Source: a virus
Reading direction: 5' to 3' (one strand)
IMG/VR virus record: IMGVR_UViG_3300050139_000007
Span: 1-43,741 of that record
Length of the DNA stretch: 43,741 bases
The stretch's first letter is position 1, and each line of letters begins with the position of its first letter. Positions 6,533 to 16,604 of this stretch are shown piece by piece. The notes under the pieces are model-generated. The model saw only the letters and a list, made by a program, of their open reading frames with translations. It was not told the DNA's origin and ran no database searches. Both the position numbers and the translations under genes were made by a program.

Positions 6533-9500
6533 ATGAGTAACACGACTCCACAGGCAGATAGTGTGCAGTTTGGGAATACCGTAGTCAACCAATTCCCTAA
6601 AGTGGCACAACAGCAACCAGCAATCGCAAGTGCAGCAATCCAGACAAATGACCCAAATCAGGCAATGGCAATCGGTGCAACTGCAACTGTAGCACCACTT
6701 GTCAATGCTTTGCAGACACATCAGCAAATGTACAACTCCTCTGGCTGGTGGGACACAATTCTCAAGGACACTAAAGATGTTGCTGGTGCGGTAGTTGGCG
6801 CTGTTACCCGCGCACCCATAATTGGAACTGTAGCGCAATGGGCATACAAGCCATTGCAGGAAGTACAGAAAGACTACAAGTTTATCCACTCACTTTATGC
6901 AGACCACGGCGCAGCCGCAGGTATTCTCGGTACTCTTGGTGTTGTTGCTGGTGGTTTAATAGGTTCCGTCTTTGGTCCAGAAGGCACCGTAATCGGTGCG
7001 GGACTCGGTGGGGCATTTGATAGAAACGTATTGGGTAGAGTAATCCCCAACTACAACTCCTCTTTAGTAAAATCCAATGACCCAAACTACTTGGTTTCCT
7101 TTGGGCGTGATCTAGCGCATGGTCTATCTGACGTGCCAGGGTTCGGAACACTCACGGATACCAACCACGGTTTCGGTCAGGTAGTCTCTGGTATTGCAGA
7201 TGCAACCTTCGATTTCACCGCAGACCCGCTTGGCAAGTTCGGCAAGATGTATAGCGAAGTCAAAAAGGGAAACTACATCGCAGAGGCGAAGAACCCAGAT
7301 GGCTCAGTAATGCGTGACGAGTCTGGACTACCAATCATCAAGGCAACCCTTCCTATTGCCTCTCGCGCACCTATGATTGACAACCTTCTTAAAAGCATGG
7401 CACCACAGGTGCAGTCCTCAGATCAGTTACTAGCCGCTTATTCCAATCCGCTTAACTGGCAATTCAGGGGCGCGGTCAAGAACATAGCGGAAGAAACTAA
7501 TCCAGTTTCTATCCAATATCGTTTTCCCCAAGCGGCGCTTACTACCCCTCTTGCCAATGCTCTTGCCAAGGCGACAACCGAAAAACAGGTCTTAGATGTT
7601 TTCGGTCAGTCCATGTATTCAAGAGAGTTCGCACAAGCGATTACACCTACTGGTGCATTGACACTCCCAGTTATGACCTTGGGAAAGATGTTTAGTAATT
7701 CATGGGGCGCAGAGCGTATCCGCATGAGCGCACAGGCGAGCACCATCAACGATGAGAAGAACTTTCTGCTTCCCAAGAAGTCAACTGTCATGGAACCACA
7801 GATGGAACCAGTTAAGGATGCTCAGGGTGCTCCTGTCTTAAACCCTGACGGCACGCCACAGATGCAGCAAACCGTAAATGATTTTGGTATCCCCACTATG
7901 AAGGCCACCTTGGATGCCAATGGCGAGGTAATACAGAGGATAAATGCCCCAGTATGGGCCTCTCGACCAAGCCAGATACCAGCAAACTTTATGAATGCCC
8001 TTGCCGCAAAGGTGAGAACCTTTAGCGGTCAACGTGCTCTTTCTATAAATCAGGATTTACTCAAGCAGTCAAGTGAGAAGATTGACTTCTCCGACCCGCA
8101 AGCGGGCAAGACGGTCTATGACCTAATGTACTACGCAATGCCAGCCAATGTCGCAAGAGAATATGCGGCAAAGGTTATGACCGCAGGTAGCGACAACGAG
8201 CGTCGTGCGCTCCTACGCGCCGCACAGGTAGAAGTTCTAAAGGCGGCGGGACTTCCCGCCGAGTCTGTTCTACTCAATAAGATTTTATCACAAGTTCACC
8301 GTGCAACTTTCGGTGACGAAGTGACCAATGGTGTTTATGGTTTCCTAGATGGTAAGGCATTAGGCAACATGGAAGATGCCAACGGTAGTGCTGTTAATGC
8401 CGCCCTCGACCCAAGCCAGCGTTATCTGGGTTCCATGATGGACTTAAAATCCCTGCATCAGGCGATGCGAGCAACCAAAGCCTATGGCGTTCTCTATAAC
8501 AAGGGCGATGACTTCCTGACCCACTATACTAACAGGATATTCGCTCCACTTACATTGCTCTCTACTGGGTTTGCCTTCCGTGTTGGTGGCGCAGAAGCAC
8601 TCCACCAGATAATCCGTGAAGGATTAGGCGACTACCTTTCCAACGTGGTTGCCACTACCGCATCTAAGTATAGATATCAGAAGTACTCAGCGGCAGAGCA
8701 GGAGAAGGTTACAACTGCTGTCGCACAGGCTCTCACCCCAGAGGATTTGGCTGTTGCCGACAAACCAGGTGCAATGGTTTCCTCCAACGCGATAACCAAG
8801 GATTTAGCAGATCGCGAAAAGGGATACAAGGGACTCGTCCAAGGCGCACTCAAGGCTAGTGGCAGCAAGGCAAGTTACAACTCTGCCATCCAAGATGTGA
8901 TCGACCTGAAAGCACGGGTACACCCTGTCGGTTGGGTAGCAGACAAGTTTGCTAGTTCCAAGGTTAATCCTTATTCTGTCCAACAGAAGATAGAGGACAT
9001 GACCCGCTATCACATGAGCGTTGGTAGCGAGGGACTTCCTGCTGGTATCGCCTCAGACCACGGCGCATCTGCTGACTCTGCCGCACTTGATAACATTGAC
9101 CACCTTACACAGGCTTTCGGACACAGCAAGAAACCAGGCGAGGAACTTGCTGGGCTTACCCAGATGGACCCACACTTCCAAATGTACTGGGCGCAGAACT
9201 TGTCCAAACTCGCCAACTCTCCATTCAGTAAAGATATAGCAGCAGACTACCTCACCATCGCCAAGAAGAATCCTTTGATGGATAAGAGCGCAATCTGGAA
9301 CCAAGTGCAAGCCAAGCATGAGGCTCGGCTGTCGGATGTTAATACATATCCCGAATATCGCGGGAATATGGATGGCCTATCCCGTGCGACTCCTGCATCC
9401 TACGCACGCGAGCAGGTAGCACAGATGCGTGGTCTGGTACAAGGTTCGGATATGACCACTCATACTCAGTTATTAGCCAATGTAGCCAATGGTCAAAAGA

Positions 9501-11344
9501 CTTTCGCAGAATCAATGAAGGATATTCCCAACACCCAATGGCCCACGATGGTTCTAGGTCGCAGACCCACTCCAGGTATGGATAATTCTCTTCACAGGGT
9601 CGAAGAAGTTGGTTATCACACATTCGTTAACCCTCCTATGGATTTCATTTCCCGTTCTCAACTTTTCGGGCATTTCTTCTCTAAAAACATGAGGGATGCT
9701 GATACGATGAAAGCAATGGGACTCATTGGTGAGGACCAAGCGGTACGCCTTGCGGCATTGCGTGGGACTACTGAGATGCTTCCCACTATCCACAATCCTG
9801 CATTACGTTCACAGTTTGCAGTTCTTCATCGTAACTTAATGCCGTTCTACTTCGCACAGGAACAGGCAATGAAGCGCGTTGGCAGATTAGTAATCTCCAA
9901 CCCACAGGCATTTAGAGATTTCCAGATGATTAACCAGGGAATGAATAATCCAGGGTTCGTCCACACGGATTCAAGTGGCAAGAAGTACATCGTCTATCCA
10001 CTTGCGGGTGAGTTTGGTGATGCTGCACTTCGGGCATTTCAGGCTATGGGTATGCAGTCGTTCTCTGGTATGCCAGAGTCAGTCACAGGCAATACCGCCT
10101 CATTGCTGACGGTGCTCCCAGAAGTGAAGATGCCAGGAACGGGCGTACTTGCCAATGTTGCTATCAATCAACTAGCAAACCACTTCCCACTCTTTACAGG
10201 GCTTGCTAATGTGGCAACTGGCGGTTATCCTTCCGCCACCCTAGCCTCCGCACTCCTACCCAACTCAGCAATCAGGGACATCTGGCAGGGTATGTCATTT
10301 GACCAACGCGAGTCGCAAGTCTATAATTCTTTGTTCTCATCTATGGCATCTGCCTACTATTCTGGCGACTTACCGCCAAACTATGCTTCACTTCCCGCCT
10401 TTAAGCAACAAGCAATAATGGATAAGATAGAGAACAACGCTAGGTCTAACCTGTATATCAAGGGATTGTTGGCGTTCTTCCTTCCTTTGGCACCAACTGT
10501 GAGCAACGACCATTACACCAAGGATATGCTCTCCTTCCGTTCTGAGTATATCAATATGCTTAAACCAGTCGCACAGGGCGGTCTGGGACTCAAACTTGCA
10601 GATGCACTTGCTAAGTTTACGACAGAGCACGGTACCAATGCGATGTCCTACACAATAGCACGGTCAGAGCAGGGACTCAACGGCGCGAATATGCCATTAT
10701 CTGACATTACCCTAAAGTGGATTGGCGACAATGCCGACATCATGGACAAGTATGGTAATGGCGCAGCATACCTTACCCCACAGAGTACTACAGGTGGCAA
10801 TATAGGTAAAATTGAGAATCAACTCATGGCGCTGGGGTATCGTGAACGTCGCACCCCACAGGCGTTTATGAACGCCATGTACGTTTCTAAGGGTTGGTCT
10901 GACATATCTGCTGACTATAATGACTATCGTGCCGCGATTACAGCGGCCAAAAAGACGAACAACGTCTACGCTCTCTCTCAAATATCTCAGGCATGGAAAG
11001 GCTTTACGGCCAATTATGGGATGCAGAATCCAATCTGGTATGACGACTACACCAGCAAGTCAAGAGTGGTAAATGCTTATCAGGCAGTTGCCGACCTTAC
11101 CAAGATACAAGATGCTGGCAAGATGCCAACGGATGCACAGGGAACGATAACCAATACCTTGCTAAATGACTATAAGTCACTCAAACCAGCATTAGAGTCC
11201 CAGAAGTTGAACGGCAAGCCGAACTCAACCTATTACAACATACTCGATGCTTGGAATGGTTATCTTGACTCGATTATCGCTAACAATCAAAGTTTCTCCA
11301 ATGTAGTAAATGGTGTATTCAGGAAGGCGGTTGAACAACTCTAA
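6533..11344 (+). CDS. Giant virion protein, candidate internal/ejection protein
   Basis: A 1603-aa protein, by far the longest gene. Near residues 125-160 is a Gly-rich hydrophobic stretch (glycine-zipper style AGGLIGSVFG..IGAGLGGAF) that could insert into a membrane. The rest is mostly helical and Ala/Gln-rich, with no enzyme motif I can name. It lies between portal and scaffold/capsid genes, not after a tail-tube gene, so a tape-measure role is less likely. In podoviruses very long proteins in the head are ejected to form a trans-envelope conduit (T7 gp16-like role). That role is inferred from length, position and the hydrophobic segment. Confidence 0.7.
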   Translation: MSNTTPQADSVQFGNTVVNQFPKVAQQQPAIASAAIQTNDPNQAMAIGATATVAPLVNALQTHQQMYNSSGWWDTILKDTKDVAGAVVGAVTRAPIIGTVAQWAYKPLQEVQKDYKFIHSLYADHGAAAGILGTLGVVAGGLIGSVFGPEGTVIGAGLGGAFDRNVLGRVIPNYNSSLVKSNDPNYLVSFGRDLAHGLSDVPGFGTLTDTNHGFGQVVSGIADATFDFTADPLGKFGKMYSEVKKGNYIAEAKNPDGSVMRDESGLPIIKATLPIASRAPMIDNLLKSMAPQVQSSDQLLAAYSNPLNWQFRGAVKNIAEETNPVSIQYRFPQAALTTPLANALAKATTEKQVLDVFGQSMYSREFAQAITPTGALTLPVMTLGKMFSNSWGAERIRMSAQASTINDEKNFLLPKKSTVMEPQMEPVKDAQGAPVLNPDGTPQMQQTVNDFGIPTMKATLDANGEVIQRINAPVWASRPSQIPANFMNALAAKVRTFSGQRALSINQDLLKQSSEKIDFSDPQAGKTVYDLMYYAMPANVAREYAAKVMTAGSDNERRALLRAAQVEVLKAAGLPAESVLLNKILSQVHRATFGDEVTNGVYGFLDGKALGNMEDANGSAVNAALDPSQRYLGSMMDLKSLHQAMRATKAYGVLYNKGDDFLTHYTNRIFAPLTLLSTGFAFRVGGAEALHQIIREGLGDYLSNVVATTASKYRYQKYSAAEQEKVTTAVAQALTPEDLAVADKPGAMVSSNAITKDLADREKGYKGLVQGALKASGSKASYNSAIQDVIDLKARVHPVGWVADKFASSKVNPYSVQQKIEDMTRYHMSVGSEGLPAGIASDHGASADSAALDNIDHLTQAFGHSKKPGEELAGLTQMDPHFQMYWAQNLSKLANSPFSKDIAADYLTIAKKNPLMDKSAIWNQVQAKHEARLSDVNTYPEYRGNMDGLSRATPASYAREQVAQMRGLVQGSDMTTHTQLLANVANGQKTFAESMKDIPNTQWPTMVLGRRPTPGMDNSLHRVEEVGYHTFVNPPMDFISRSQLFGHFFSKNMRDADTMKAMGLIGEDQAVRLAALRGTTEMLPTIHNPALRSQFAVLHRNLMPFYFAQEQAMKRVGRLVISNPQAFRDFQMINQGMNNPGFVHTDSSGKKYIVYPLAGEFGDAALRAFQAMGMQSFSGMPESVTGNTASLLTVLPEVKMPGTGVLANVAINQLANHFPLFTGLANVATGGYPSATLASALLPNSAIRDIWQGMSFDQRESQVYNSLFSSMASAYYSGDLPPNYASLPAFKQQAIMDKIENNARSNLYIKGLLAFFLPLAPTVSNDHYTKDMLSFRSEYINMLKPVAQGGLGLKLADALAKFTTEHGTNAMSYTIARSEQGLNGANMPLSDITLKWIGDNADIMDKYGNGAAYLTPQSTTGGNIGKIENQLMALGYRERRTPQAFMNAMYVSKGWSDISADYNDYRAAITAAKKTNNVYALSQISQAWKGFTANYGMQNPIWYDDYTSKSRVVNAYQAVADLTKIQDAGKMPTDAQGTITNTLLNDYKSLKPALESQKLNGKPNSTYYNILDAWNGYLDSIIANNQSFSNVVNGVFRKAVEQL

Positions 11345-11853
11345 TGGCGACAAGTACTGGAACTCCAACACCTACGGGCGGAACTGCCACACCAATAACG
11401 ACGAGCAACTTTGCCACCTATCTTGCCACCCTTACGGGGGCTAATTCACAAAATCAGTCCCCGATGTTCAACCCCACCACTACCAACACTACTAATTTAA
11501 CTCAGACTTCACAGCCAGATATAACCTCACTCGTCAATGCGACCATGCAACAGTTGGTTGGACGTTATGCCACTAATGAGGAAATACAAAGGTACGGTTC
11601 AGAACTCCTTGCCGCAGAGCGAGCCAACACGGGAAGTTACTCTGGTACCACTACATATAAGAACACGGGGGCAACACCTAACCGTAGAAACACAGTAACG
11701 GGTGAACAAATAAGCACGGGCATAGACGCACAATCCTTCATCGCCAACCTTATCAACGGTACGGGCGAGGCCAGAGACTACAAAGCAGCAACGGGGTACT
11801 TTGACGCGATGAGACAATCCAACGAGAAGTTTAGGGGTTCCCTTAATGGCTAG
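11344..11853 (+). CDS. Thr/Asn-rich virion-associated protein
   Basis: A 169-aa protein. The first 55 residues are a Thr/Asn/Pro-rich, probably extended segment; the remainder is helical (about residues 58-165). It starts one base after the giant virion gene ends and overlaps the next gene by 8 nt, so all four long genes of this block look co-translated. No domain is recognised. Probable minor internal virion protein by context. Confidence 0.65.
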   Translation: MATSTGTPTPTGGTATPITTSNFATYLATLTGANSQNQSPMFNPTTTNTTNLTQTSQPDITSLVNATMQQLVGRYATNEEIQRYGSELLAAERANTGSYSGTTTYKNTGATPNRRNTVTGEQISTGIDAQSFIANLINGTGEARDYKAATGYFDAMRQSNEKFRGSLNG

Positions 11854-13510
11854 TAATCAGGATGCCTACAATAAACTTCGTACAGAGAAAGACGCGCTTG
11901 CATCAAAACCAGGAATGGTCAACGCTGGCGGTGGATTTACTGACGCATTTAACAAAAGAAGCAAAGAAATAGATGCGGCACTTAAAAAACTTGCACCCGA
12001 GTCCACGGCAAGCGGGATGGATATTTTTCAGGTTCAACAGGCTATAATTGAGCAGGAAACTCTTGCCGCTAATAAGGCGAAATCTGCTAACGATCCCAAC
12101 TTCATAAATGCTATTGCTAAAATCAAGCAAGCGAAAGCGACTATTGACGGATATACCAAGTCTGGTGTCGTCACTAATGACACAATGGAAAAGGGTTATC
12201 AAACTTTAGTAAAACAGCAAAAGGATGCAGCCGATGCTGCAAAGAACGCGGCATCGGATAAGGTTAAGCAAACTGCCACGGATGCTGCTACCGCCAAACA
12301 AGATGTTCTCAATGAGGCTTTGGGCGTTAAACCTAAAGTAACTGGTCCAGTACAAGGTCCAGGGTTGGGTGGTAATGCCGCCAAAGACGCAGCAGCGCAG
12401 AAGGCGGCGCAGAAGAAAGTAGTTCCTCCAGTGGCTCCCTCCACGGGCGGCGGCTCTGGTGGTGGGGCAAAGAATCCACCTCCAGTAAAGGCCATGACAC
12501 AGGCGCAAGCCTTCCAAAACTTCAAAGACACCTACCCTCAAGAGGCGGCGCTTATTGCCTCTAATCCAGATTTGACTCAAAGATTCAATGAGGCTCTCAA
12601 TGCCAAAGGTGGAGCATGGAGTGTACAGAAGTTTCAATCCTCATATGAAACTTCTCCCTACTATCAAAATCATGCCCCCTCGTACAAATCTGCCGAGCAA
12701 GCAAGGTTTGGCGATCATGGTGCGTACCTCAACGCCTACAATAATATGTTTAAGTACGTCACACAATGGGCCAAGGATGCTGGCATCCAACTAGACCCAA
12801 GTGTTCTCGGTGGAGCATTGCCAACAACAGACCTTAAATCTGGCGTTTCTGCCGTGCATCCGTATGACCCGAAAAAACCAACCCTCATTGATGACCTGGT
12901 TCATCAGTATTGGGATACTGGCGCACAGCACCAAGCAGACATCACCCGCTACCTTGCTACCAAGCAGAAGATCAATCCTACTGGTGGGTATCAGGCTATT
13001 GGTGGTCAAGAGTTTGTAGATGCGCAGAATCTTAAACAATACTATGCCTCAATGGGCCAGAACGCGGCAAGCGTAACAGGCAAGAGCGACCCAAATGACC
13101 CAACAGGTGATATTTATTTTGCTAATCTAGCACACAGTATTGCCGCTGGCACCACCAACTCTCAATCAGAGCAATCTAAAGCATTGGAATCTGCCAAGGC
13201 GATGTTCCCTACTTACTCTGGAGCGTTAGATGCTGGACAATCAGTTCAAGGCATAGCCTCTCCCTATATCAACTCCCTTTCAAGTTTGCTAGAGACTTCC
13301 CCTAATGGGGTTGATCTAAGCCAATCCACAGGAGACTCTCAGAAGATTAAGAACGCTATGGGTGCAGGACAAGGGCAGGTACCGATGTCACTTACAGACT
13401 TTGAAACATCCATACGTAAAGACCCACGCTGGATGACTACGCTTAATGCTCAAAATACGGTTGAATCTTACGGTCACAGTATCCTCAAAGACTTCGGATT
13501 GGCTAACTAA
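11846..13510 (+). CDS. Ala/Gln-rich virion protein (candidate internal protein)
   Basis: A 554-aa protein. Residues 1-150 are lysine/alanine-rich helices, probably coiled coil. A Pro/Gly/Ser linker lies near 170-215. The C-terminal part (about 220-550) has aromatic-rich helical repeats. No enzymatic motif is seen. It overlaps its upstream neighbour by 8 nt and its downstream neighbour by one base. Composition and position suggest a structural or ejected core protein; the exact role is unknown. Confidence 0.65.
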   Translation: MASNQDAYNKLRTEKDALASKPGMVNAGGGFTDAFNKRSKEIDAALKKLAPESTASGMDIFQVQQAIIEQETLAANKAKSANDPNFINAIAKIKQAKATIDGYTKSGVVTNDTMEKGYQTLVKQQKDAADAAKNAASDKVKQTATDAATAKQDVLNEALGVKPKVTGPVQGPGLGGNAAKDAAAQKAAQKKVVPPVAPSTGGGSGGGAKNPPPVKAMTQAQAFQNFKDTYPQEAALIASNPDLTQRFNEALNAKGGAWSVQKFQSSYETSPYYQNHAPSYKSAEQARFGDHGAYLNAYNNMFKYVTQWAKDAGIQLDPSVLGGALPTTDLKSGVSAVHPYDPKKPTLIDDLVHQYWDTGAQHQADITRYLATKQKINPTGGYQAIGGQEFVDAQNLKQYYASMGQNAASVTGKSDPNDPTGDIYFANLAHSIAAGTTNSQSEQSKALESAKAMFPTYSGALDAGQSVQGIASPYINSLSSLLETSPNGVDLSQSTGDSQKIKNAMGAGQGQVPMSLTDFETSIRKDPRWMTTLNAQNTVESYGHSILKDFGLAN

Positions 13511-14781
13511 TGACTATTGAGAGTTTATCCGCCAAGCAGCGAGCGACGGCAACCAAGTCAGCCGCCAAGGGCTATGTTGCCCCTAAGCCAGCACCTAAAC
13601 CAGTTAACGACGAGTTTCCCAGGAACGCTGCGGCGAAGTTCACCCCAGGTACCATTACTGGTGACACAACACCAGTCATAGACAAGCCTGTAGTCACAGA
13701 CAAGCCTGTAGTCACAGACAAACCCGTTGTTACCGACAAGCCTGTAGTCACAGACAAACCCGTTGTTACCGACAAGCCTGTAGTAGTGGACCCCACGGTT
13801 ACACCAACCGATAACAAGCCTACCGCAACTGGCAACACCTGGACAGACCCAGTGACGGGTGACCAATACTCGTTAATGAGCGATAACTCTAAAGTGCTTC
13901 TTGCCTCTGACACCTATGGGATACAGCGCAAGAGCGCGTTTGATTTACTCCAACAGCAATTTCAGACCTTCGGCTTAATCAAGCCTGGTGAGAGTACGGG
14001 AACTAATCTCCTTGCCACATTGAAATCTTTGATCTACTCTGGTGCGGGTAACGACACGGTGAGTCTTGCACTCCAACAGTCAGATGCCTACAAGGCACGC
14101 TTCTCGGGCAATACAGCGAGAGTGGCAGCGGGATTGTCCGTCCTGACCCCTGCTGAGTATCTTGCCACAGAGAACTCCTATGACCAAGTATTAAAAGCGG
14201 CTGGGTTTCCTACTGGATACAACACCCAGGCCAAGTTCGCACAGTTTATCGGCAATGATATGTCTCCAACCGAACTCACAGACCGCGTGGCAACAGCGGC
14301 CAAGTCCATTGCCAACAACGACCCATTCTATGCTCAGACGTTGAAGAACTACTATGGTCTTTCCTCTGGGGACATGATTGCCCACGCACTTGACCCACAG
14401 GCGACTCTGCCTCTCTTGCAGAGGCAACAGGCAGCAGCATCCTTCGGCACGGCAGCAGACCGCCAAGGGCTTAATGTGGCATCTAACGTGGCTGAGCAGT
14501 ACGGCGCACTCGGAGTCACTCAGTCCCAAGCAGAGCAGGGATTCCAGAGTATTGGAACACAACTGCCAGAGGACCAGAAGTTAGCCCAGATTTACGGCGG
14601 TCAATTCGGTACCCCTGGCAGCCAGCAATCATTATTACAGGCTGCAACCTTCGGTGGCCCAAATGCCGCACAAGCCCAACTGCAATTAAATAAACTCCAA
14701 CAGCAAGAGACTAATCAATTCTCTGGCTCTGCTGGAGTAGCCAAGGGGTCGCTACAGGGCGACCAAGGTGGAACCTTCTAA
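13510..14781 (+). CDS. Virion protein with DKPVVT hexapeptide repeats
   Basis: A 423-aa protein. Six tandem DKPVVT-type hexapeptides (about residues 58-93) form a Pro/Val-rich spacer between a basic N-terminal segment and a large helical C-terminal domain rich in Ala, Gln and Leu (about 130-423). The spacer resembles stalk-like linkers. The gene closes the four-gene block after the 1603-aa protein, so an internal or minor virion role is likely. There is no known domain. The encoding repeat is unusual at DNA level (see the repeat entry). Confidence 0.65.
   Translation: MTIESLSAKQRATATKSAAKGYVAPKPAPKPVNDEFPRNAAAKFTPGTITGDTTPVIDKPVVTDKPVVTDKPVVTDKPVVTDKPVVTDKPVVVDPTVTPTDNKPTATGNTWTDPVTGDQYSLMSDNSKVLLASDTYGIQRKSAFDLLQQQFQTFGLIKPGESTGTNLLATLKSLIYSGAGNDTVSLALQQSDAYKARFSGNTARVAAGLSVLTPAEYLATENSYDQVLKAAGFPTGYNTQAKFAQFIGNDMSPTELTDRVATAAKSIANNDPFYAQTLKNYYGLSSGDMIAHALDPQATLPLLQRQQAAASFGTAADRQGLNVASNVAEQYGALGVTQSQAEQGFQSIGTQLPEDQKLAQIYGGQFGTPGSQQSLLQAATFGGPNAAQAQLQLNKLQQQETNQFSGSAGVAKGSLQGDQGGTF
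13681..13788 (+). repeat. Six 18-bp tandem repeats, two synonymous unit types
   Basis: Units of 18 bp encode the hexapeptide DKPVVT. Type A (GACAAGCCTGTAGTCACA) and type B (GACAAACCCGTTGTTACC) encode identical residues but use different synonymous codons at five of six positions. The order is A A B A B A-variant. The last unit diverges after GTAGTA. Confidence 0.95.
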
Positions 14782-14914
14782 ACCCACCACACTAGACCTG
14801 CCCAACCGACCAGCGTTGGTGCTATGTAATTCAAGACTGGTAGTAGAAGCAACATATTCGCTCCCCTGCTTATATGTTTGGTCTGCGCTCATTCAATGAT
14901 AAGGGAGTGCTGTA
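14782..14914 (+). other. Intergenic gap before scaffold gene
   Basis: A 133-nt gap, the first real break in the block. No tRNA or clear terminator is visible. It ends with a GGGAG ribosome site before the scaffold ATG. A promoter for the capsid genes could lie here, but I see no convincing -35/-10 pair. Confidence 0.4.
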
Positions 14915-15421
14915 ATGGCAAAGAAAATACTATATGACGCCGAAGGCAACGAAGTTGAGGTTGACTTCCAAGATGAGAACGATAACGGCCCAGCCGAACT
15001 TCGCAAAGCATTGAAGAAGGAAAAGACCGAACGGGAGAATCTCGACAAGGAACTTGCAACCCTTCGAGCAGAATCAAGAGCCAGAAGCGTCAAGGACGTA
15101 TTGGAATCAAAGGGTGTGCCCAACAAGGTGGCGAAGTTTATTCCCGCCGATGTTACCACATCCGAACAGATTGACGCATGGTTGACCGAGAACGCGGAAG
15201 TGTTCAACTTGACCGTAGTTCAATCTGAGGCGAAAACGGAAATAAACCAAGAGAACGTTGATAATTTCAAACGCATCACCAACGCAACCCAGAATGCCAT
15301 TCCCGTAACCAAGGATGCAACCCTTCTGGCAAAACTCCTTAATCCCAATACACCAAGGGAAGAATTAGAGTCAATGCGCGGTGGCGAAGAAACTCAAGGC
15401 GTAGGCCGTATCCGCCGATAA
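14915..15421 (+). CDS. Capsid scaffolding protein
   Basis: A 168-aa, acidic then strongly charged helical protein. Residues 28-60 are an EKTERENLDKEL-type coiled coil, followed by a compact segment with VPNKVAKFIP (about 70-82). This coiled-coil, Lys/Glu-rich build directly upstream of the major capsid gene is typical of tailed-phage scaffolds, which guide procapsid assembly and leave before DNA packaging. Start ATG 14915 follows a GGGAG site. The call rests on composition and position. Confidence 0.75.
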   Translation: MAKKILYDAEGNEVEVDFQDENDNGPAELRKALKKEKTERENLDKELATLRAESRARSVKDVLESKGVPNKVAKFIPADVTTSEQIDAWLTENAEVFNLTVVQSEAKTEINQENVDNFKRITNATQNAIPVTKDATLLAKLLNPNTPREELESMRGGEETQGVGRIRR

Positions 15422-15458
15422 ACCCATTCCTACAACACCCTTTAGAAGGGGGTGACAC

Positions 15459-16514
15459 ATGACTGTTTATTACAACAGTACTACGAATGGACCAACAAGT
15501 TTGGTCCAGACGGCGTATGACCGTTTTATTGAAATGGCTCTACGTGCTCGTCCTCTTGTACGCGACCTCGCAGACAAGAAACCAGTACAACAGGCAATGC
15601 CTGGACAATCCGTAGTATTCTTCATCTACGCAGATATGGCACCATCTATCGCTGTTCTCTCTGAGACAGTAACTCCTGATGCCGTAGCACTCTCGCAGTT
15701 GACCAGCGTTACGGTGACAATGTACGAGCAGGGTAACTCCTCGCTTACGACTCGTAAGTTGGAACTCGTTTCCCTGTCCGATGTCGAGCCAGCACTGGTT
15801 GACATCATCGGCTTCAATATGTACGACTCCCTGGATGTATTGGCACTGAACGAACTCATTGGTGGCACAAATGCTATCGCTGAGGTCGCAGGTTCCATGA
15901 TCTCGACCTACAACGGAACCGCTTACACCAATGGTGTAACACAAGGTACTGTTCTGGCGACAGACTTCATCAAGAGCCGCGACATTCGATTCGCAGTTGC
16001 CAAACTGCGTGCCAACAAGGTAGTTCCTCGCGCAGGCGAATACTACTGGGTCGGCATCCACCCAGAAGTCTCCCATGACCTTCGCGCCGAAACTGGCGAA
16101 CTGGGTTGGCGCAATGACCACCGTTATTCCGAGACTGGGGCTTCCGAGTTCTGGCCTGGAACAATCGGCACCTATGAGGGCGCAATGTTCGTGGAATCCC
16201 CACGTATGTTCAACGCAGCAGACGGCGCAACTGGAACTGGTGGCACTTATGCCAACACTTCCTACACAGGTACATTCGGTACCACTTCCTACGTCTATGG
16301 CACCACAGGTACACGTATCTTCCGTACCCTGGTCGCAGGAAAGCAAGCACTCGCAGAGGCAGTTGGCGAAGAGCCACACGTCATTGCTGGTCCAATTATT
16401 GACCCATTGCTCCGTAGCCGTCCTATCGGTTGGTACGGACTCATTGGCTGGAAGCGATATCGTCCAGAAGCGTTAATTCGTATTGAGACGACTTCATCCA
16501 TACACGTAGCCTAA
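15459..16514 (+). CDS. Major capsid protein (N4-gp56-like, HK97 fold)
   Basis: A 351-aa protein, probably the main shell subunit. The early region has an alpha-helical stretch with RARPLVRDLADKK (about 28-40) and then APGQ/SVVFF-like strand segments, followed by TVTPDAVALSQL, the pattern of the N4-gp56 capsid family. A Gly/Thr/Tyr-rich loop lies at about 248-285. It has the strongest ribosome site of the region (AAGGGGGTGA), follows the scaffold gene and is followed by a stable hairpin, as expected for the most abundant virion protein. Confidence 0.87.
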   Translation: MTVYYNSTTNGPTSLVQTAYDRFIEMALRARPLVRDLADKKPVQQAMPGQSVVFFIYADMAPSIAVLSETVTPDAVALSQLTSVTVTMYEQGNSSLTTRKLELVSLSDVEPALVDIIGFNMYDSLDVLALNELIGGTNAIAEVAGSMISTYNGTAYTNGVTQGTVLATDFIKSRDIRFAVAKLRANKVVPRAGEYYWVGIHPEVSHDLRAETGELGWRNDHRYSETGASEFWPGTIGTYEGAMFVESPRMFNAADGATGTGGTYANTSYTGTFGTTSYVYGTTGTRIFRTLVAGKQALAEAVGEEPHVIAGPIIDPLLRSRPIGWYGLIGWKRYRPEALIRIETTSSIHVA

Positions 16515-16532
16515 TTCATTAGGTAACTAGGG

Positions 16533-16559
16533 GTAGTCCCCGCCTTCGGGCGGGGCTAC
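16533..16559 (+). terminator. UUCG-capped GC hairpin after capsid gene
   Basis: CCCCGCC (16538-16544) and GGCGGGG (16549-16555) close on a TTCG tetraloop, and four further base pairs continue the stem beyond one bulged T. The base is followed by TTCCTACC rather than a T-run. It is therefore a partial terminator or a 3-prime RNA-protecting hairpin that keeps capsid mRNA abundant relative to downstream genes. Confidence 0.8.
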
Positions 16560-16604
16560 TTCCTACCAATACTACGATTTTAACGTAAAGTACGGCGAAC
16601 ACAA

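Noticed and set aside
15540-16379. 279-aa leftward ORF
   Set aside because: Antisense shadow of the major capsid gene; Cys/Ser-rich composition and no ribosome site.
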